Shown: positions 1 to 11,224, counted from the stretch's first letter. The stretch: 64,000 nucleotides of DNA from Cyprinodon diabolis (GCA_030533445.1 CM060065.1:6672474-6736473), one strand, 5' to 3'. Program-made: numbers and translations. Notes: a model not told the origin generated them from the sequence alone.

Positions 1-732
1 ATTTTCAATTTATTATTCATTTTTCTCTTCAAAATTAATGTTTATCTTCCAACAGCTTTAAGATCATGTGACTGACTGACAAAAAGCTCATATCAAAGGA
101 TTATACAGGACATACTCATTTTTATCATACTTTAAAGGATTTACTATTCTTTATGAACTTTTATAATGAAGAAGATAATGATTAATTTTATTTTCCATTC
201 TAATAAAAACATGTTATTTACTGTCAGTCCCTAAAGGATCCACTGTGTGAAGGAGGAGGGAGTCAGCAGAGAGCAGCTGCCCAGGGTGAAGCTGCTGACC
301 TCAGTTTTTCTAAATTACATCACATCCCTGGTGCCAAACTAGGGTGGCCAAGGGGTACAAACGCCATGTGAATACAAAATTTCACAGCAACTGAAAAGGT
401 TCTAACTCCAAAAATAGCTAACTCAAATGTTAGATTAGCAAACAAAATTTATACAAACAGAAAAGCAAAGGCTCAAAGTAGCAAAAACAACTGCAAGTTA
501 AGCAAAGCTGAAGCAAACAGAAGGGCCGACATGTCAAGATTTTCTTCACAAAATGTTATCCACCTGTGGCCATCGAAGCACAAGGAACAGTAAAAGCTTC
601 ACCAAAACAGGAAGTCTCATTTAAAATAACAACAAATCTTTTATTCTATGAAGTTTCTCTCACAGGCAGGCACAGCCAGAAAATTTACTCATGTAAGTAT
701 AAAAATACTTTACTGTATACACCCTTTATACT
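1..732. other. No gene recognised
   Basis: AT-rich sequence with short A/T runs. I see no coding signature or repeat I can name before the LINE end that begins near 733. Confidence 0.5.
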
Positions 733-1513
733 TTTAAGGGAAGGCTTAAACCTTTCCTTTTTGATAAAGCTTATAGTTAGAGTGGCTCAGGTTATCCTGA
801 GCTATCTCTATAGTTATGCTGCTATAGGCTTAGACTGCTGGAGGACATAGGGACCCCTCTTTCAACATTCTGCTTCATTCTCTCTCTATTCTCCTTTTCT
901 GTTAGTTCAATCTCTAACGTTCTGCTCTCTCTGCTTTTCCTCAGAATAACTTTGCCTCGTCTGTTCCTGTTTGGCTGTGACTCCATCCTGGAGAGAAATA
1001 TCAGCTGTGCTGCTGCCATCAACACCTTTGTTTATAGATGTTCAAGAACGGACTGTTTTTCAGTGTAGTCCTGTTTCTCTGACTGTTGCTGGCTGGATGT
1101 GCTCTCTTCATCCTCTGACATGGGAGCTGGCTCGGACCCCTTCAGCCTGGCTGTGTGTTTCCTGGAGGACACTGCCTGTGGAGCTGGTTTACAGTTGCCT
1201 TTTGTATCTCTCCTTATTTTTCTATGTCTCCTTCTGTCTCCTTGAACCCCAGTCGGCCTCGGCAGATGGCCACCCACACTGAGCCTGGTTCTACTGGAGG
1301 TTTCTTCCCGTTTAACTTGAGTTTTTCCTCTCCACTGTCGCTACAAGCATGCTTAGTGTGAGGGATTGCCTCAGAGTCAATGAGTCGATGCAATCAACTG
1401 GTTTTCCTTAAGTAGAGAAGTTTGAATCAACTGTATGATGTGGTGAAGCGTAAAGGGCCTTGAGATGACGTGGTGTGAATTGGGGCTATATAAATAAACT
1501 GAATTGAATTATA
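733..1513 (+). mobile_element. L2-type LINE, 5'-truncated 3' end (copy a)
   Basis: Bases 733-780 encode the last residues of the LINE ORF2 (FKGRLKPFLFDKAYS, then a stop), matching the C-terminus of the longer copy at 26487-27613. A 3' UTR follows: a block with GTGGCTCAGGTTATCCTGAG, a block reading CCCCAGTCGGCCTCGGCAGA, a TTTTTCCTCTCCACTGTCGC block, and the terminal CTATATAAATAAACTGAATTGAATT-type tail ending about 1513. At least eight other copies or pieces of this 3' UTR occur in the window on both strands. 5' truncation is usual for target-primed insertion. The L2 assignment rests on the ORF2 C-terminus and on RT fragments elsewhere in the window; the exact family name is not established. 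Confidence 0.85.
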
Positions 1514-3953
1514 TTAATATAAATCAAGTAAAAGGAAAATGTAAAATGCAGCAAAGCTACTGAATAAATGAAGGTTACTCAAGTAAATGTTACAGAGTAA
1601 ATAACCTCTGGCTGTTTATACTTATATACACATATGTACATATATATAGAGAGGGAGCGGTAGGTAGGATATGTATCTTTATAGATTTTAACTGTGAGGA
1701 AGAAATGTGAAGGAAACATTAAGCTCCCACTCTAGCAGAAATAATGATCACAGCATAATCTTAGCTTCTCTTCTATCTTCTCATTTCTTTCATTTCTGGG
1801 TCACAGAGGAACAAATGAGTGAACGAATGTGTCCACGTTCCTCTACACACAGTCAGACACTGTTTAGTTATGCTAATTGGAATATTTTTGGGTCAATTGT
1901 AAGCCTACCATAGACGGCTGCCACGCCTACACTTTGCAGAGCCATTTAAATTTTTAATATTTCTTTTAATTTATATGGGCCACCACTAAGATGATCTAAC
2001 AATAAGAAAAATACCTTCATCTATGTGTTTTTTTTAAATAGGCTTTGTTTAAAAACGAATGCCTTTTTATAGAAATTTCTTCCCTGTTCTGATTTGTCCT
2101 AAAACCTTCCAAAGAAATAATCAATACAAACAATTATGAGATCCAGCAATAGCTCCACTCTTTCCTTCATCTTCTCACCTTCATCTTTTGTTTTTTTCCT
2201 CTCCTTCCTTACTTTGCTTGCATCCTTGTTTCTCTTCTGACGCCATCCTCCCTCTTTGGTGATTCACTGGGTATGATATTTAATTATACTCTATAATTTA
2301 TGCAGGTTATCAAAGTCTGAGAGCATTGTTTTATGTACATTGTGTAAATTGCTTTTTTTCCTCCCTCTCTTTTTTTGCCTGTCTTTTTTCCCTTTCAGCC
2401 TTTTTTTTTGCTCTTGGATAGAAGGAGGATACATTCTTCGCAGGCACAGAAAGAGATATTGAAACGCGGGTGCAAATGTAAAATGAATAAACAGGCTGGA
2501 TCTCTTCTTCAAGAGACTAAATGAGATCTGCGCAAAATAATTTAAACTTGGCCCATTCATCAAGCCCAACCAGGGAATGTGTGTGGCAGTGGCCTGTGTA
2601 CGTTGTCCATACGGTTAGTGTGTGAGTGAATAATGGCGGCGGGATATTTATGTAGAAAGATAAAATGACAAAATATTAAAAATGATAAATAAAAGAAATA
2701 AATTCTTACTTTTCATAGAAAAGGTCACAAACATCTAGAGAAGCAAAAAAAAAAAGATCCCTGCCAACATTTTATGCCATCACAAGGGAAAACGATATGA
2801 TATGTAAATGGCAAACTGTATTTATATTCTAATTTGTGCAAACAATATACGGCGGATATAACTGAGGGATTTAATGTTATTGCTTCTCATTGCTTCAGGT
2901 GACCACGCTTGAAATGCCCTCCTCAATATTGTTAAAAGCACAAGAGAAAAATGTTGCCTACATCAGAAATCGGGTGTTAATTACAGATTCAGGCAGCTGG
3001 TTGATGCAAGCACGCCGTTCCAAGCACGCATCAAAAAAAGGGGGTCTCCTCAATTTAAATTTTACTTTGATTCTGGGTCTTAAACCCTATTTTCTAATAA
3101 CTCAAAGGAGGATTCCTAAGCAGCACAGCCATGCATATGTCCACAGCTCCATTAGTTTTATGTGTTCTTTTTGTAATACTCAAATGTCAGAATTAAATTC
3201 GGCTCATGTGTTAATTTTAATTACAGAGAAAATATTATCTGAGCCAACAAACTCTTAAGTCATTTATATTTGGCAAAAAAAAAAAAAAAGCCGTTATCTA
3301 GCTATGACTAATGCCAAAATAAATGAGATAATGAAAAGTTAATGCAACGAATTGGACAGAGGTAATCCAGCACTCTGGAAATGTGGCTATTTAAACCAAC
3401 AGCATAATAAAACGACTAAAAAACAATCAAGGATTAATTAGAAACACTTACAAGTATAATTTATGAGCTTAAAGTTTTGGGAACACCAAGATGTGTATGA
3501 GATCTACTTAAGTATAACTTTGGTTTCATCTGAACTGAAACCAATAGTTCTGGATCTATTTTTTAACAGACGTTTTGTTTTAAAACATTGGCAAATTTAC
3601 TGAGATTTATCTTGTACTATTACACATCTAATATTTGTTTTGGTAAATCATTTAATAGAGTCCTTTAAACTTCAGCTGTTCTAAATTTTCCCTCCTAATT
3701 TTCTCATTTTATATCCTTTAGCAAAAGCCATAGTTTGGATAGAAAGGAAAGGATGGAAACGACACCAGTAAAGAAAACAGCACAAACAAAATATATATTA
3801 TAAATAATAAATATTATAAATAATAAATATTATAACAAAATAACTACTAAGATAGGGCCATAAAGTTTTTAAAAAAAATTCTTTTTTGAACAGAGAAGAA
3901 AATTAGAAGCTGAAAATAAAATTAAAACTGTAGCACCACCAGGAGGGGGCGGG
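1514..3953. other. No gene recognised
   Basis: About 2.4 kb without an element I can name. It holds a purine-rich/pyrimidine-rich low-complexity run near 2340-2415, short AT-rich tracts, and unique-looking sequence around 2780-3250 with an open frame (2890-3258, +) that shows no domain or codon signal I would trust. Confidence 0.4.
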
Positions 3954-4159
3954 TGTTTGACCTATCTAAAGAAGCTATAGTGATATCTGAAATAGGCAAG
4001 TTATTTAATTATTTTACCAAATAATGTTTTATTTACCACTTGGGTTTGCACTTGAATTGTTTGAAAACATTCTGATTGTTCTAAGTTAAAAGATTATTTG
4101 ACCTCATTCCAAATGGGCATGAGGTCAAATAATCGCTCAGAGTGTCCCAGGCGGTGCAA
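3954..4159. repeat. Direct duplication, left copy
   Basis: This ~206-bp segment recurs at 4413-4636, starting TGTTTGACCTATC and ending GGCGGTGCA in both. The two differ by point changes and by a ~20-bp AT-rich length difference near the middle. An L2 3'-end piece lies exactly between them. The segment contains a perfect 15-bp inverted repeat (see 4093-4133). Confidence 0.9.
4093..4133. other. Perfect 15-bp hairpin with TGACCT/AGGTCA half-sites
   Basis: ATTATTTGACCTCAT at 4093-4107 and its exact reverse complement ATGAGGTCAAATAAT at 4119-4133 surround an 11-base loop. The arms contain TGACCT and AGGTCA, the nuclear-receptor half-site, in everted orientation. The second duplicate (4570-4611) keeps the core stem with two changes near the outer end. 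Function is not shown; it could be the fold of a mobile-element end. Confidence 0.6.
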
Positions 4160-4412
4160 GGAAAACCAGTTGATTGCGTCGACTCATTGACTCAAATACA
4201 ATCCCTAACACTAAGCATGCTTGTAGCGACAGTGGAGAGGAAAAACTCCCTTTTAACAGGAAGAAACCTCCAGCAGAACCAGGCTCAGTGTGAGCGGCCA
4301 TCTGCTGAGGCCGACTGGGGTTCAAGGAGACAGAAGCAGAGATACAGAAAGCAGCTGTAAAAGGCGTCCAGGAAACACGCAGCCAGGCTGACGAGCACCG
4401 AGCCAACTCCCA
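4160..4412 (-). mobile_element. L2 LINE 3' UTR piece between duplicates (copy b)
   Basis: Reverse complement of the L2 3' UTR seen in copy a. It includes the GCATGCTTAGTG block, the AACTCCCTTTTAACAGGAAG block and the GCCGACTGGGGTTCAAGGAG block. The terminal ATTGAATT tail is absent, so the piece is truncated at both ends. It fills the interval between the two 206/224-bp duplicates precisely. Confidence 0.85.
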
Positions 4413-4636
4413 TGTTTGACCTATCTAAAGAAGCTATAGTGATTTCTGAAATTATTATTTAGTTATTTAATTAGTTATTTAATAAATTATTTTACCAAAT
4501 AATGTTTTATTTACCACTTGGATTTGCACTTGAATTGTTTGAAAACATTCTGATTGTTCCAAGTTAAAAGATAATTTGACCTCATTCCAAACGGGCATGA
4601 GGTCAAATAATTGCTCAGAGTGTCCCAGGCGGTGCA
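4413..4636. repeat. Direct duplication, right copy
   Basis: Second copy of the 3954-4159 segment, 224 bp, sharing the same first and last bases. It has a longer AT-rich stretch (TTATTTAGTTATTTAATTAG region). It runs straight into the LTR-like block that follows. Confidence 0.9.
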
Positions 4637-5027
4637 GCCCCAGAGAATGGAGAACCAGCCGAAGCCCAAAGCCAGGTGAGGCAAATCATTCAGACTGGAG
4701 CAGGCAGGGTCAGTGGTTGGTCAGGATGAGGTAATAAGAGAGACTAAGGTAATGCTAAAACCATCTCACCCCTGAGATCAGACGGGAACATTCAGGGTCC
4801 GTAGTTTAGAGGCAGAACAGGTCAGGAAACCAGTAAGACCAAAGTACTCTAAAAACACTTTCTCCACTGGCTACAGAGAACAAGAATAATCTCGCCCTGA
4901 CGACTAGATGCAAGCGCCTTAAATAGAGGCAGGAGCAGGTGGATCAGATGAGCATTGATTAGAGACCAGGCAGAGTTAGAAAGGTGAAAGAGTAATTAAG
5001 CCAGTCAGCAGTGCCAAGATCATGACA
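4637..5027 (-). mobile_element. Ty3/gypsy-type LTR, truncated
   Basis: Read on the minus strand, the block begins TGTCATGATCTTGGCACTGC at 5027 and has a TATA-like CTATTTAAGG about 100 bp in, followed by pyrimidine-rich sequence. The first bases match the U3 start (TGTCATGATCTCGG) of the gypsy LTR at 35481-36121. No partner LTR or internal coding region is next to it, and the 3' end is lost at the duplication boundary near 4637. Assignment is by LTR architecture, not by protein evidence. Confidence 0.55.
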
Positions 5028-6069
5028 TATAATTTTTAACCATTTTAATGTTGCTTTCCATTTGTGTTTAAATAGTAGTTTTGTTTAGTTGAGCTTTTAA
5101 TCGAAATATGTTTTACCTGTAGTTGAATTAGTTGATATAATCTTTTATCTAAATGTACATGTGAATTTATTCCATATTTATGCAAAGTTAACCATTTGAC
5201 CATCGTTTAAGATTAAATCACACTTTAATCTACTGTATTAACAAACAGCCATTTGAGCTTGTTCATGGAAAAACACACAACAGTCGGAAAGTTGATTAAA
5301 TAACATAAAGTCAAAACAGCATTTAATGAGTAACACGGGTCTGTTTGTGACTAAGTTAACAAAAGTTCTATAAAAACTGAATAAATCTCAAGGTTATTTT
5401 TTCCATTACCATTTTCCTTTACTATATAAACAAGAAGCAATGATCATTTTTTTGTCCAAGAGGCTGAAATTGTGCTAATCACTGATGGTGTTCTCATTTT
5501 AGTATATTTAACTCATTTTTCTTTCCCTAATGGTCACTATGTGTCTAAGTGGCTGATATCCACAGCTATGTGTTCCGCTAGTTTTAGTGTTTCAGTGTGT
5601 GTCTGTTTTGGGCGGGGGGTTCTTCATAAGCGGAGTAGCATGTTCCAAAGAGCAATGTACAGCAGGGCATTAAAAGAGCAAACCAGCATGTTGCTACTGT
5701 GTCGGAAATAACATCACAGTGGGGGTTTAACAGGCACTGTTTACCTTGATTTATAATCCCACTCCTATTGCTTTTCACTTGTTCTTTGCTCTCCTGACCA
5801 CATGGGGGGGATGGGGGTGGATTGTAGGACAGGTGCAAGAGAAAGAGGCAATTAGTACAAAAAATAATAGACCTCATTATGAAGTCCATGGAAACTGAGT
5901 CTGTGTTGACAAGTAGAGGCCATGTTGGCAGTACAAAGATAGTTGTGTTGTTTACTTTTATACACTTTATTAAGTACATCTTAAGGCAAATTTGAAATCC
6001 GACAACCAGATAGCAGCAACTCAATGCAATGATCAAGACAATATGTTGCAGTTCAAACCGAGTATCAGA
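5028..6069. other. No gene recognised
   Basis: AT-rich single-copy-looking sequence. The 150-codon open frame at 5584-6036 (-) has biased composition, no recognised domain and no supporting context, so it is not called. Confidence 0.4.
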
Positions 6070-6240
6070 ATGGGGAAGATAAGTGATTTAAGGGACTTTG
6101 AATGTGGCATGGTGCCAGATGGAGTATATCAGACACTGTTGAGCTAGGAATTACAGAGAATGATCTGAAAAAGAGAAAATATTCAGGGAGTGGCAAATAT
6201 GTGGCTGCAAATGCCTTATTGCTGCTGGAGGTCAGTAACC
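6070..6240 (+). pseudogene. Tc1-like transposase N-terminal fragment
   Basis: The frame from the ATG at 6070 reads MGKISDLRDFECGMV, followed shortly by a stop. This resembles the N-terminal start of a common fish Tc1/mariner-type transposase (MGK.gDLsdFErGMv in the family as I recall it). A second frame downstream carries the ITENDLKKRKYSGSGK stretch, which fits the continuation after an internal deletion. The helix-turn-helix is broken and no catalytic D or E residues are present. Terminal inverted repeats are not visible. It abuts the repeat block that carries the RecQ-like exon. Confidence 0.55.
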
Positions 6241-6369
6241 TGACTCCGCCAGATGGCTTTGCTCCGCATATCCATCTGGAAACCTTCTGTTAAAGTAATT
6301 TTGGGAAGGGGCGAAAATACTGGTTAGCTGATTGGCCTATGTTGGTGATAGACGAGCCAAATAAACCAA

Positions 6370-6645
6370 TCAGATCAACGAAGCATATGACGTACTAACA
6401 GAGCGACGACGAAGAGGAGCCAATTGATAGATCAAACTCTTGCCGAAACCAGTCGGGAGAAGAGCAAAAACATCTTTTCCTCTGAGAAAAGCCTCCAGAG
6501 CAGTGTTTTGCTCTTCTTTCAGTGAAGAAATACTCTGTAATTCCGATAAAACTTGCTTGATAGCCACGCTAACGCTAGTTTCATCGGCTGAAGCCGCCAT
6601 GTTCTTTAGACTGAACTGTCGCGACGTACCACGTTGGTGAGACAT
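6370..6645 (-). pseudogene. RecQ-like helicase N-terminal exon fragment
   Basis: The 91-residue frame starts at the ATG at 6645. Residues 42-70 hold a RecQ-type motif 0 (LKEEQNTALEAF, with the conserved Gln at 46) and a Walker A motif (LLPTGFGKS, residues 62-70) followed by LIYQLAPL. RecQ-family enzymes are 3'-5' DNA helicases; this piece has only the first ATP-binding elements. Motifs Ia-VI, including DEAH, are absent: after QLAPL the frame enters a short unrelated tail and stops. The surrounding sequence (about 6230-6660) looks like a high-copy fish repeat, so this is more likely a helicase exon spread by an element than a host gene. Confidence 0.7.
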
Positions 6646-6925
6646 ATCATGTCACTTCCTGTTTTGACTGCTGATCTACATTTTGTGGCAATGTTCAGGC
6701 AATCTCTTTCTGAGTTCAATTCTGTTTTTTGTTATATCTCTAAGTTAATCTTACTGCCCAGAAGCACTTCTAAACACAGCCTCTACTGCTGCACCTTTCT
6801 ACTGAACTCGTGTTTTTTATTTCTGATAAAGAGCAGAGCACTGATATGGCTGCTGTCTGTTTTACCTGACTCTTTCTAAACCTTCCTCTCCTCTCTCTTG
6901 CTCTTTGTGTCAGATGTTCAGTTAT
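6646..6925. other. No feature recognised
   Basis: Between the RecQ-like fragment and the LINE ORF1 remnant. Nothing I can name. Confidence 0.4.
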
Positions 6926-7735
6926 TCCTCTGCCTCCTGTGGTAATAATGGCACATGTAATAAGTGTAGTATTTTTTATAGCTCTGGAGAGGAGGGTGTT
7001 AGATTTAGAGTCCAAACTTCGGGCACTTGAATATCCAGGAATTAGACCAAGCCCACTAGTTAACAACTCGGAACCACCGAGACGAGGGACAGGTCCACGT
7101 AGTGGTCCTCCAAAAGCTCCTGAGAAGCCAGAACGCGACTGCGTGACAGTATGCAGAAAACATAGTCACCACCAGCCCAAAGATGTTTCAAATGGATTTT
7201 CCCATGCTAGTAACTGGCAGCTCTATAGTCAGAAATATGGCATTAGAGACACCAGGGACTTAATGTTTGCTGGAGACCAGACCAGGCGACATCAAATCCA
7301 ATCTGAAACTGCTGGCTAAGTTAAGGTGAAATACAGTAAGATTGTTATTCATGCTGCCGATCAGAGGTCACTAAAAGTAGTGTTCCTTCGGTGTGTTAGT
7401 TTGCCAAAACAATGATGGACTCCATGATTTTCTCTGGTCCCCTCCCTGATCTGACCAGTGATGACAGGTTTGGCCACATGTCATCATTCAACTGATCTTA
7501 TCTTGATGGTGTCCTGGAAACAAAAGTTGGTTTACATTAATAATTTGCAAACTTTCTGGGGAAAGCCTGGTCTGATTCGGAGAGACGGCATCAATCCCAC
7601 TTTGGATGATGCAGCTCTTCTTTCTAGGAATCTGGCGGAATTTATTAGTCTTGTGAAACCCTGACAACCCATGGTTCAGACCAGGAAGCAGAGTCGTAGT
7701 TTATCACACCTCTCTGCAGCTTCTCTACTGTTACC
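6926..7735 (+). pseudogene. LINE ORF1 remnant with SGNH-esterase-like C-terminus
   Basis: The frame near 6990 reads LERRVLDLESKLRALE, a short coiled coil of the kind found in CR1/L2-clade ORF1 proteins. After a stop at 7319, two other frames carry GPLPDLTSDDRFGHM and FWGKPGLIRRDGINPTLDDA (about 7550-7615). The last resembles the C-terminal block of SGNH hydrolases, where a D-x-x-H supplies catalytic Asp and His; here it reads D-G-I-N, so His is replaced. At least one frameshift and several stops break the reading. It is a decayed, non-functional ORF1. There is no ORF2 in register downstream; a SINE follows directly. Confidence 0.65.
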
Positions 7736-7945
7736 CGCTCACACGGGAGTAGTGGTTAGAGTGGTGCGCTTGTGCTATGAGAAGGTTGAAGGTACCCGGT
7801 TCACACAGACTCCAATCTTGGTTCCTGAGCAAAACTCTTAACCCGATTGCTCCCCAGCACCACACAATGGCAGCCCACTGCTCCCCAAGGGGATGGATCA
7901 AAATGCAGAGAATGAATAACCCCATTGTGGGAAAATAAAGGGATT
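7736..7945 (+). mobile_element. tRNA-derived SINE (copy 1)
   Basis: Head with an A-box-like TAGTGGTTAGAG and a diverged B-box region, then the family core (TCCTGAGCAAAACTCTTAAC, then CTGCTCCCCAAGGGGATG) and an AT-rich tail with AATAAA. Further copies or pieces lie at 31963, 45093, 48408 and 61735; the 61735 copy keeps the best B box (GAGTTCGAACCCC). Pol III-transcribed in intact copies; no active copy can be claimed here. Confidence 0.75.
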
Positions 7946-8071
7946 TACATTTAACAGTGTCTTGCCCTTGATCAAAATCAAATAAATTAGAAAAAAATCC
8001 TAATGGAGAAAATTATGATAGTCTAATCGAAACTAAAATAACTGCTATTGGGGAAAACTTAAAACTGTTAG

Positions 8072-8745
8072 ATGTCCTCTGTCTTGAAAGTAAAAGTGCA
8101 ACCTTGTCCATTAGTTGCTATATTTGGTGTCCTCAACCCTACTTTACTTCTAAGTTCTGCTCAAAAGGAGATTGTTGCCTTTACATCTTTACTGGAGAGG
8201 CGTACTTTACTTCTACATTGGAAGTTTGATAAATGTCCCTCAATATCCCACTGGTTTAAGGACAAGATGTTTTTTCTAAAGCTCGAAAAAATTAAATATA
8301 CCCTTCGAGGGTCTACACAGAGGTTTTACCAAAAGTGGCAATGCTTTCTTTCCTATTTTTTAAACTTAGAAGTATTGCCCAACTGAAGGTGCCTGCCACT
8401 GTATTTTGTTATTTTATGAGTAGGGGTTTTTATAGCGGATGAATGACGCATTCATTTATTTTATTTTCCAATAGGTGGACTTTGAGCTGAGAGGGGAAGG
8501 GGCTGAAACTGCTGGACTGTAATTTTGGAATTTTTACATTGGTGCGATGCTTTGTCAGTATGGTACTGATTGTATAGATTTGTGTGCGATCACAGCAAGA
8601 GGCACATCGTGTATGTACATATATGTGAATATATATTTATGTATGCTTGTATGTATGTATATATGTACATATATATCTTTGTTTTGCTTTATTTCCTTTT
8701 TTGGCTCCAATAAAAATATATATATATATAAAAAAACTATTAAAT
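8072..8745 (+). mobile_element. L1/Tx1-like LINE, ORF2 C-terminus and 3' end
   Basis: The 104-codon frame 8072-8386 carries VAFTSLLERRTLLLHWK and KLEKIKYTLRGSTQRFYQKW, which match the conserved C-terminal block of fish L1-like reverse-transcriptase proteins as I know it. RT and endonuclease domains are missing, so the copy is strongly 5'-truncated. A 3' UTR of about 330 bp follows and ends in a CCAATAAAAATATA poly(A)-signal-like sequence with an (AT)n/A-rich end near 8745. The tail of the copy abuts another LINE fragment. Confidence 0.7.
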
Positions 8746-8767
8746 GTGGTTTGTGATAAAAATTTGT

Positions 8768-8875
8768 GATTGTCAAATTGATATACGTTGTCTTACAGAA
8801 ACTTGGCTGCTGGAAGAGGATTATGAGAGCATAAATGAGAAAACCCCCTCTAGTTATAGTAATGTTGGAAATTAA
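8768..8875 (+). pseudogene. LINE AP-endonuclease domain fragment
   Basis: A 35-codon frame reads DCQIDIRCLTETWL, then EEDYESINEKTPSSY, and stops at 8873. CLTETWL is the endonuclease motif of CR1/L2-type LINEs, with the metal-binding Glu. The rest of the APE domain is absent on both sides. Confidence 0.65.
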
Positions 8876-10141
8876 GAAAAAAAAACCTTCTGCACAGTTC
8901 ATAGTACATGGAAGAATTTATTTCACAGTTTCCTCAACTAAAAGGTCAAATTAATATTAATATTACAATACACCATAAAAAAGTGTTGTATTTTACTACT
9001 TTTAAGATGCACACACGCACACACACGCATAGAGGGATTTACACAGATTTAGTCACACACCCTCCCTCCACAGTGGTAGTGCCACTTCACAAAGGAATCA
9101 TTGAAGGGGTTCCTTCAGTCTAAAACTTGAAAAGTATGTCTAATTTTGGTCAGAGTTCATTAGGCAACACAAAAGTAGGAGCTTGCTGAGAACATGAGGA
9201 CAGTGGCAGAGGCGAGTGCTTCATGCCAGGACCGATAAGAGCAGACAGAAACTACAAAGGCGCCTCTCCTTTAGAAAGCAAAGGATGAAGGAAAAGAAGG
9301 AGGAGAGCAACACGAGATATAAGGAATGACACCAAACTCCTTGCAAAGACATTTGCAAGGAATATTCATGACATTCTTCATCCATGTCAGTGTTTGTTCG
9401 AGTGTCTCTGTGAGTCTGCAGGATACTAATATTTAAGTCAAAATTCAGCTGCATAGAAAGAGAAGCACAAGTGAAATGAGGGGGGAGGAAATTAAGTAGG
9501 TCTATTATACTGACTGCATTAAATTGTCATCCCATCGATGTCAAGGCTTTGTCAAATAGAGAACTTTGCGTCAAATGTAAATCCACACTCAAGCTAAATT
9601 CCATTCCCCTCATTATGAGGAAGAAATGAAGAGCTTCTAAATTTAAAAATATTAAAGTATCAACAGTAAAAGTAGAAGTGCACGGTCTTAGAATAGCTAA
9701 CATGGTTGTGGAGATGTAAGAGGGATGCAGTGTTGCTGCTTTGTGGCCCTGAGCTGTAAATGGATATTGGAGATTAGATCTTTAATCTGGAGAGAGAGCC
9801 ATGCCATTTTCCTATTCCTCTCTCTTATTGATTCTGGTCAGTTTCAGCTCTGCATGAACAAAACCTCTCAGAGATGAAAAGGCCAATCCATATGGACACA
9901 AAATAGCTTAAAATTACTGAAACTGTGTATGACTACGTTTATGGTTTAGGTATCTTTAGTGTAAAAACATATTTTGCAGAGAAATAGCATCTTTTTAAGA
10001 AGTTGTTTAAAATTACATCACTGCAGATGTAAGTAGTTTATGCCTTTATTTTAACATTAAACTAAGAAGCGTTAAAGTCGCATAATCCTTATTTTTTGCA
10101 TCTTGAAGGCTCTTGATTCAAGGCGAGTTGAATTGAAGTTA
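8876..10141. other. No gene recognised; short (AC)n
   Basis: About 1.27 kb. It contains an ACAC-rich microsatellite near 9007-9032 and otherwise unremarkable sequence. The 77-codon minus-strand frame at 9221-9454 has no domain. Confidence 0.4.
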
Positions 10142-10640
10142 TGATTCTAATGATCTCTGCACTGATCCTGGGCTGATCAATCAGTCTATAAATCTTTTTC
10201 ACCTGTTTACATCGCTATATAAACCCCATTAGACCAGTCCTCAGTGCCAGATTATCTCATACCAACCCGCTAAAGTTAATCCAGCGCAATCCAAGTTATC
10301 TGTCTGCCCCCCTGTTTACTGACCCTGATCCTGATACAGAGCCTGCATGTTCCCATTCTGACTTTGTCTGCCTGCCTGGATATCCTCCGTGTCTTGACCT
10401 CTGGATCTGTCCAACCCGGACTGCCTGCTCTCTGGATTAAAAACCCGGGAAGTCCCACAAAACTGCCTGTCTGCCTCCCTCTGGATCACAAACCAGTGAA
10501 GTTTCACAATCTGCCTGCCGATCCCTCGTCGCCTCCCTGCTTCTCTCAAACTCAGTCACCAAACATGCTTCTTAATAAACTGTGTTCCAACGTCACTCAC
10601 CTGTCTTGGTTGTATTTGGGTCCAGCCTCTGTTTCTTACA
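10142..10640 (+). mobile_element. Probable solo LTR (Ty3/gypsy-like)
   Basis: The block begins TGATTCTAATGATC, has a TATA box (CTATATAAACCCC) about 90 bp in, a CCTGCCTG/CTGGATTA-rich middle, AATAAACTGTGTTCC as a poly(A) signal near the end, and closes GTTTCTTACA. TG...CA ends with TATA and AATAAA in order fit an LTR. No 5-bp target duplication is visible, and no internal region accompanies it. Confidence 0.45.
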
Positions 10641-11224
10641 GATGATAATGTTTTTGTAGTTTTTCTGGCCAATGCAACCCCGATGCAATTGCATAAACTC
10701 AGCTTTTTTCAGCTCAACTCACAAATGACATGGTCTCCTCTGGTGTATCATCTAATTAGGCAAACAGAAACAGTTACTTTAAATATCTCTGCATTTCCTG
10801 AAATTATATGTGATCTGAACTACATTGTTCAAATGTTCTTTCTGTTAAGGCAGGCATACAGTAGCAGCCATTAAAAATTACCCTTCCCATTCAAACAGCA
10901 GCCAAATCCCCTCCAACTTCCAGCCACTGTCCTTCTCCTGGATGTGCATATTTTTTTTACTCTGACTACACCCTTTCACACCCCTCTTTAGATCTTAATG
11001 TCCACAAATCATGAATGAAAGAATATGTTAGTATAAAGATTGATGTTTAAAAAAGGAATTGTAGGGGACCAGCCAAGGAAATTGAATAGCTACTAGAGTA
11101 CACGTTACGGGTTTTTGCCCTTTTCGTGCCGATCCTCCAGTCATGCAAGCAATTTTTTGGATGAAGCTGAGTTTCTGACTCATGGTGTGTCCTGCTTCCT
11201 GTCAACTACAGGGGTTAATGAGGG
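10641..11224. other. No feature recognised
   Basis: Single-copy-looking sequence; I can support nothing here. Confidence 0.4.

Noticed and set aside
733..1361. Several 60-100-codon frames on both strands that recur at 4.1, 26.6 and 55.2 kb
   Set aside because: They are translations of the L2 3' UTR and recur because the UTR does.
5584..6036. 150-codon minus-strand frame
   Set aside because: No domain, hydrophobic low-information composition and no gene context.
6370..6645. First exon of a working host RecQ helicase gene
   Set aside because: No donor at the expected place and no later helicase motif; the flanks look like a repeat. Not fully excluded.
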